Of a stretch of DNA of 10,277 nucleotides, positions 7,149-10,277 are shown piece by piece. This stretch comes from Caldimonas sp. GTDB taxonomy: Bacteria; Pseudomonadota; Gammaproteobacteria; Burkholderiales; Burkholderiaceae_C. How positions within the stretch are numbered: position 1 is the stretch's first letter; each line of letters opens with the position of its first letter. The translations under genes were made by a program, and so were the position numbers. The notes below the pieces were generated by a model. That model had not been told where the DNA came from, made no database searches, and saw nothing but the letters and a program-made list of their open reading frames with translations. The stretch is taken from positions 1-10,277 of the forward strand of contig JASLGD010000338.1 in NCBI GenBank assembly GCA_030150305.1. The letters run 5' to 3'.

Positions 7149-7516
7149 CCGCCCTTGCGCGCGGCGATCCGCACCTCGTAGCGGACGTCCTTGTCGGTGT
7201 CGGTGAAGACGAGCGTCGTGCCTTCCCACTCGTAGGGTGAGCTGAACTCGTCGATCTGCATCTTGCCGTGCATCGTGACGACGTCGAGCTGGTCGCGGCG
7301 CAGGGCGAGGTGGTAGACGATGTCGGAGATGCGGACGCTGACGAGGCCCGAGCGGACCTCGACGTCGGCGGCGCCGCACGTCGGCGGCGTTCCCGGCCGC
7401 GTCGCGACGCACAGCTCGGCGTCGTAGCGGCCGGGCGGCGACGGCGCGGCGAGCGCCGTCGCGGCGACGAGCGCCGCGCCCGTCGCGAAAGCCGTCAGCG
7501 CCGCGCCGCTCGCCAT
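7142..7516 (-). CDS. Small exported protein of unknown function
   Basis: A 124-residue protein I do not recognise by family. Residues 1-23 form a hydrophobic Ala-rich segment ending ATALA, a fit for Sec signal peptidase cleavage before APSPPGRYDAEL. It is unusual in having no Lys or Arg before the hydrophobic core. The mature part has two cysteines (Cys36 and Cys47) close enough to form a disulfide, then beta-rich sequence (VEVRSGLVSVRISDIVYHLAL, MQIDEFSSPYEWEGTTLVF) and a basic end. It begins one codon after the GST stop and in the same frame, so it is very probably co-transcribed and translationally coupled with GST. The in-frame TAG just upstream fixes ATG 7516 as the earliest start. Confidence 0.75.
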   Translation of the reverse strand: MASGAALTAFATGAALVAATALAAPSPPGRYDAELCVATRPGTPPTCGAADVEVRSGLVSVRISDIVYHLALRRDQLDVVTMHGKMQIDEFSSPYEWEGTTLVFTDTDKDVRYEVRIAARKGGR

Positions 7517-7519
7517 CGG

Positions 7520-8128
7520 CTACTTGAGCAGCCCCTCGGCCTTCATCGCCTCCTGCACCGCGGGGCGTGCCGCGACGCGCGCCATGAAGGCACCGAGGTT
7601 CTTGTACGGCGCGAGGTCGAGCTCGACGAACTTTGCCCAGTTGGTCACCGCGAAGAGATACGCGTCGGCGACGCTGAACGCATCGCCCATGAGGTAGCTC
7701 TTGCCCTCGAGCTGCGCGTCGAGCCAGCGGTAGCGATCGGCGAGGCGTGTCTTCGCCATCGCCTTGTATTCGTTCGGCACGGCCGGGTTGAACATCGGGC
7801 TGTACGACTTGTGGATCTCGCTGGTGATGAAGTTCAGCCATTCCTGGAGGCGGTAGCGCGCCATCGTTCCGGCGGCGGGCGCGAGGTGCTTGCCGGGAAC
7901 CTGGTCGGCGATGTACTGGACGATCGCAGGCCCCTCGGTGAGCCGCTCGCCGTCGTCGAGCTCGAGCACCGGCACGTAGCCCTTCGGGTTGATCGTGTAG
8001 AAGTCGGTGCCGTCCTGCAGCTTGTGCGTCTTCGTGCTCGCGAGCACGGGCTCGAACGCGAGGCCGGACTCGCGCAGGACGATGTGCGGCGATAGCGAGC
8101 AAGCACCGGGGCTGTAGTAGAGCTTCAT
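7520..8128 (-). CDS. gstA: Glutathione S-transferase, GstA/beta class
   Basis: A 202-residue cytosolic glutathione transferase close to E. coli GstA in length and sequence. The N-terminal thioredoxin-like domain starts MKLYYSPGACSLSPHIVLRE with the beta-class residue Cys10; NPKGYVPVLELDDG carries the cis-proline Pro53; LTEGPAI (63-69) holds the Glu65 that normally contacts the gamma-glutamyl group. The helical C-terminal domain includes EWLNFITSEIHKSYSPMF with His106, the second beta-class active-site residue, and MGDAFSVADAYLF (the conserved N-capping and helix motif). All key residues look intact, so conjugation or thiol-transfer with glutathione is expected. ATG 8128 has AGGA about 8 nt upstream and starts the domain exactly; an in-frame ATG at 8260 would add 44 non-homologous residues. 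It heads a two-gene unit with the small exported protein and is divergent from pirin. Confidence 0.95.
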   Translation of the reverse strand: MKLYYSPGACSLSPHIVLRESGLAFEPVLASTKTHKLQDGTDFYTINPKGYVPVLELDDGERLTEGPAIVQYIADQVPGKHLAPAAGTMARYRLQEWLNFITSEIHKSYSPMFNPAVPNEYKAMAKTRLADRYRWLDAQLEGKSYLMGDAFSVADAYLFAVTNWAKFVELDLAPYKNLGAFMARVAARPAVQEAMKAEGLLK

Positions 8129-8189
8129 GGCAATCCTGGTCGGATGGACGGGACCGGTATTACACCGCGACCGCGCGAACACCGCCGTT

Positions 8190-8224
8190 CGCAGCCGTTG
8201 AAGCCAGCGTTCAACGGCGCTGCG
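8190..8224. promoter_or_regulatory. Strong inverted repeat, putative operator in the gst/pirin divergent region
   Basis: Arms GCCGTTGAA (8194-8202) and TTCAACGGC (8210-8218) are perfect 9-bp complements around a 7-nt spacer. Skipping two bases (8219-8220), the pairing continues for four more bases (CGCA 8190-8193 with TGCG 8221-8224). No T-tract follows and it precedes both genes, so it is not a terminator. A dyad of this size between two divergent genes is what a dimeric regulator site looks like. The symmetric positions do not give the LysR T-N11-A pattern, so the regulator class is open. Confidence 0.55.
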
Positions 8225-8225
8225 G

Positions 8226-8253
8226 TTGATGGATGCACGGCCGTCACTACATT
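8226..8253 (+). promoter_or_regulatory. Putative sigma70-type promoter of the pirin gene
   Basis: TTGATG (8226-8231) and TACATT (8248-8253) match 4 of 6 consensus bases each at 16-bp spacing, just downstream of the inverted repeat. The predicted start of transcription, about 7 nt after the -10, falls on or next to 8260, the A of the pirin ATG. That would make a leaderless mRNA, which fits the lack of any Shine-Dalgarno there. The position is predicted from pattern only. Confidence 0.45.
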
Positions 8254-8259
8254 GACGCA

Positions 8260-9144
8260 ATGAGCACCCACGGCACTTTCCGTTCCCGCGCGGTCGAGCG
8301 CATCGTCCGCGGTCAACCGACGTCCGACGGCGACGGCGTACGCCTGACGCGCGTCCTGACGCAGCCGCTGCAGCGTCGACTCGACCCGTTCCTGATGCTC
8401 GACGCGTTCGGCAGCGACTCGGCGAGCGACTACATCGGCGGCTTTCCGGACCATCCGCACCGCGGCTTCGAGACGGTCACGATCATGCTCGAGGGCCGGA
8501 TGCGCCACCGCGACAGCGTCGGCAACGTCGGTCTGCTCGAGCCCGGCAGCGTCCAGTGGATGACCGCCGGCCGCGGCATCGTCCACTCCGAGATGCCGGA
8601 GCAGGACGAAGGCCGCATGGCCGGCTTCCAGCTCTGGGTGAACCTCGCTGCGGCCGACAAGATGACGGCGCCGGCGTATCGCGACATCGCGCCCGCGGCA
8701 GTGCCCGAGGCGACCGACGCCGCGGGCGTGCGCGTTCGCGTCATCGCGGGCGAGAGCAACGGCGTCGTCGGCGCCGTGACGCGGCCGAAGACCGAGCCGA
8801 TCGTTCTCGATCTGACGATTCCGCCCGGCGCTGCGTTCGACGCCGTGCTGCCGTCGGGGCACAACACGTTCGCCTACGTGTTCGGCACCACCGCGGTCGC
8901 GGTCGGCGGCGACACGACGACGAACGTCGAGCCCGAGCAGATGGCGATCCTCGCCAACGACGGCGAGAGCGACGGCGTTCGCTTCGCGGTGGCCGCCGAC
9001 GCGGACGCGCCGGCGCGCGTCCTCGTGGTCGCCGGCCGGCCGCTCGGCGAGCCGATCGCGCAATACGGGCCGTTCGTGATGAACACGCAGGCCGAGCTGC
9101 AGCGCGCGTTCCACGACTTCCAGCGCGGCGTGCTCGCGAGCTGA
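8260..9144 (+). CDS. Pirin family protein (bicupin)
   Basis: A 294-residue complete pirin. The N-terminal cupin carries the metal ligands: His65 and His67 in GFPDHPHRGFETVTIMLEG, and His109 and Glu111 in TAGRGIVHSEMP. LDPFLMLDAFG (41-51) and GFQLWVNLAAADK (122-134) are further family signatures; the C-terminal cupin (about 175-280) is poorer in ligands, as usual. Pirins bind Fe or a similar metal; some have quercetinase activity and others act as redox-linked regulatory partners, and the sequence does not choose between these. I prefer ATG 8260 (MSTHGTFRSRAVERIVRG) over ATG 8233, because 8233 lies between the predicted promoter elements and its 9 extra residues are not family-like. It is divergent from GST, with a shared control region. 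Confidence 0.93.
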   Translation: MSTHGTFRSRAVERIVRGQPTSDGDGVRLTRVLTQPLQRRLDPFLMLDAFGSDSASDYIGGFPDHPHRGFETVTIMLEGRMRHRDSVGNVGLLEPGSVQWMTAGRGIVHSEMPEQDEGRMAGFQLWVNLAAADKMTAPAYRDIAPAAVPEATDAAGVRVRVIAGESNGVVGAVTRPKTEPIVLDLTIPPGAAFDAVLPSGHNTFAYVFGTTAVAVGGDTTTNVEPEQMAILANDGESDGVRFAVAADADAPARVLVVAGRPLGEPIAQYGPFVMNTQAELQRAFHDFQRGVLAS

Positions 9145-9162
9145 GCGCACAGCAACGGCGCC

Positions 9163-9228
<66 letters not shown>

Positions 9229-9260
9229 ATGGTGCGCGGTCGTCGCATCGCGCTGCGCCC

Positions 9261-9629
9261 ATGCCTCGCACCATTCTCGAAGAAGCCCGCCTGCATCCGG
9301 CGATCCGCGAATTCGTCGGCAACCACCACGCCGACATCGTCCACAACGTCCAGGCCGCGGCGACCTCGAACGCGGTGCTCGTGGTCGGCATGCAGGGCAA
9401 CCCGCACGTGCGGCGCGCGCGCAGGACACTCGACGCGGCCGGCATCGCCCACCAGTATCTCGAGTTCGGCAGCTACTTCGGCGGCTGGCGCCGGCGCAAC
9501 GCGCTCAAGATGTGGACGGGCTGGCCGACCTTTCCGATGGTCTTCGTCAAGGGCGTCCTCATCGGCGGTGCCGACGAGCTCGAGCCGCTCGTGAGCGGCG
9601 GCGAGCTGAAGCGAACGCTCGGCGAATGA
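9261..9629 (+). CDS. Glutaredoxin-fold protein lacking all cysteines
   Basis: A 122-residue protein resembling Grx4-type monothiol glutaredoxins over the whole domain. The strand-loop that normally holds the CPYC or CGFS active site reads VVGMQGNPHVRRARRTLDAAG (41-61), so the catalytic Cys position is Asn47 followed by the expected Pro48. The second half is well kept: YLEFGSY, RNALKMWTGWPTFPMVFVKG with cis-proline Pro92, and the IGGADEL turn (101-107) used for glutathione binding. No cysteine occurs anywhere in the protein, so thiol-disulfide exchange or Cys-ligated Fe-S binding is not possible in the usual way. A glutathione-binding, scaffold or sensing role is inference. I recall similar Cys-less entries in other proteobacteria, so it is probably a real subfamily. 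There is no clear Shine-Dalgarno before ATG 9261. Confidence 0.85.
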   Translation: MPRTILEEARLHPAIREFVGNHHADIVHNVQAAATSNAVLVVGMQGNPHVRRARRTLDAAGIAHQYLEFGSYFGGWRRRNALKMWTGWPTFPMVFVKGVLIGGADELEPLVSGGELKRTLGE

Positions 9630-9662
9630 CGGCGGCGGCCCGCGCGCCGGCGTCGCGCCGCG
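9630..9662. other. Junction between the main contig and the dnaE2 fragment
   Basis: These 33 bases lie between the glutaredoxin-like stop codon and the last codon with DnaE2 similarity. They are almost pure G/C and look like the main contig's composition, so the break probably lies at about 9660-9665. No insertion-sequence ends, direct repeats or attachment-site-like sequence are visible. Confidence 0.55.
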
Positions 9663-10277
9663 TCCCAGGCGGACCGCCTTCCAGTTCTCGCGATTGTCCT
9701 GCCAGGCGATCTTGTCCTCGCGGATCCGGGGCGCGCGGAAGCCGGACGTCACAGCTTCCAGCGTGCAGTCCCAATCGCTGGCCAGGATGTCCGGGGCCAG
9801 CACTTCCACGCCATGCTCGCGCGCGTCGCGGACCAGTTGCGATGGCTGGTAGAACCCCATCGGCTGGGAGTTGATCAGGGCCGCGCAGAACACGTCAGGC
9901 CAGGCCCATTTGATCCAGGCCGAGATGTAGACCAGCTTGGCGAAGCTGGCCGCGTGGCTCTCCGGAAAGCCGTAGTGGCCGAAGCCCTCGATCTGCTTGA
10001 AGCACCGCTCGGCGAAATCGCGCTGATAACCGCGCGAGGTCATGCCGTCGACGAACCGGTCGCGGTATTCGTCCGGCGTGCCGAGGTTGCGGAAGGTGGC
10101 CATGGCCTTGCGCAGGCCATCGGCTTCGTCGGGCGTGAACTTGGCCGCCTCGATCGCCAGGCTCATGGCCTGCTCCTGGAACAGCGGCACGCCATAGGTC
10201 TTGCCGAGGGTCTGCTTCAGCTCGTCCGGCGGACCATGTGCGGAAGATGGCGCGGGCATTTCCGTCGGTTCGATCCC
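9663..10277 (-). pseudogene. dnaE2: Error-prone DNA polymerase DnaE2, internal fragment, truncated at a junction
   Basis: 205 codons of a C-family polymerase of the DnaE2/ImuC type, open at the window edge (10277) and cut off at 9663. The signatures are specific: GVPLFQEQAM (29-38 of the fragment), FTPDEADGLRKAMATFR (47-63), FAERCFKQIEGFGHYGFPESHAASFA (88-113), INSQPMGFYQPSQLVRDAREHGVEV (135-159) and SDWDCTLE (167-174). Full-length DnaE2 is about 1,000-1,100 residues; this is a central piece. After ENWKAVRLG the usual continuation (of the F-R-x-[IV]-K-G type) is replaced by unrelated sequence, although the frame stays open into the antisense of the glutaredoxin gene. Codon style also shifts: fewer GCG/CGC runs and more TTC, CTG and ATG-type words than in the rest of the window. 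It is a fragment here, through recombination or an assembly join; it need not be a pseudogene in its true genome. Confidence 0.88.

Noticed and set aside
8233..8259. ATG 8233 as the start of pirin
   Set aside because: It adds nine residues unlike the family and overlaps the predicted promoter; 8260 gives the usual pirin N-terminus. Not fully excluded.

Overview
The window is very GC-rich (GCG/CGC-dense throughout, visibly near 70%) and tightly packed, with most intergenic gaps of 3 to 135 bases. The gene set suggests a Betaproteobacteria-like (Burkholderiales or Rhodocyclales) chromosome or metagenomic contig: PHB-depolymerase-family esterase, DUF427 protein, PotF-type binding protein, YejF-type double ATPase, GstA-type glutathione transferase, pirin and a Grx-like protein. 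The phylum call is an inference from gene content and codon style, not from a marker gene. I see no rRNA, tRNA, CRISPR, phage, insertion sequence or recognisable defence island.

Layout. 13-1215 (-) is a PHB-depolymerase-type esterase, divergent from 1349-1627 (+), a DUF427 protein. DUF427 converges on 1691-2824 (-), a periplasmic PotF-like polyamine-binding protein, across a short spacer holding a perfect hairpin and a dispersed-type palindrome. 2936-3694 (+) is a winged-helix plus PD-(D/E)XK-like protein related to the MmcB type. It is followed by 3775-5514 (+), a thioredoxin-fold lipoprotein with a helical, TPR-like C-terminus. Next comes 5546-7138 (+), a tandem-ATPase peptide ABC component (YejF type) with a TTG start and no permease partner in view. 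7142-7516 (-), a small exported protein, and 7520-8128 (-), a GstA-type transferase, form a minus-strand pair. The pair is divergent from 8260-9144 (+), a pirin. The 131-bp gst/pirin gap carries a strong inverted repeat and a plausible promoter that would make the pirin mRNA leaderless. A 66-bp GTCGGY hexanucleotide tract follows pirin, then 9261-9629 (+), a glutaredoxin-like protein with no cysteine at all.

The last ~615 bases (9663-10277, -) encode an internal piece of the error-prone polymerase DnaE2. Its homology stops abruptly at 9663 in the middle of a conserved region, and its base composition and codon style differ from the rest. This is either a recombination scar or, more likely, an assembly chimera at a contig end.

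Shared theme: several genes deal with thiol/glutathione chemistry (thioredoxin lipoprotein, GST, Cys-less glutaredoxin-like protein), with a redox-associated pirin next to the GST. The most unusual items are the Cys-less glutaredoxin, the gst/pirin control region, the wHTH-nuclease fusion and the dnaE2 junction. I found no convincing multi-gene new system.
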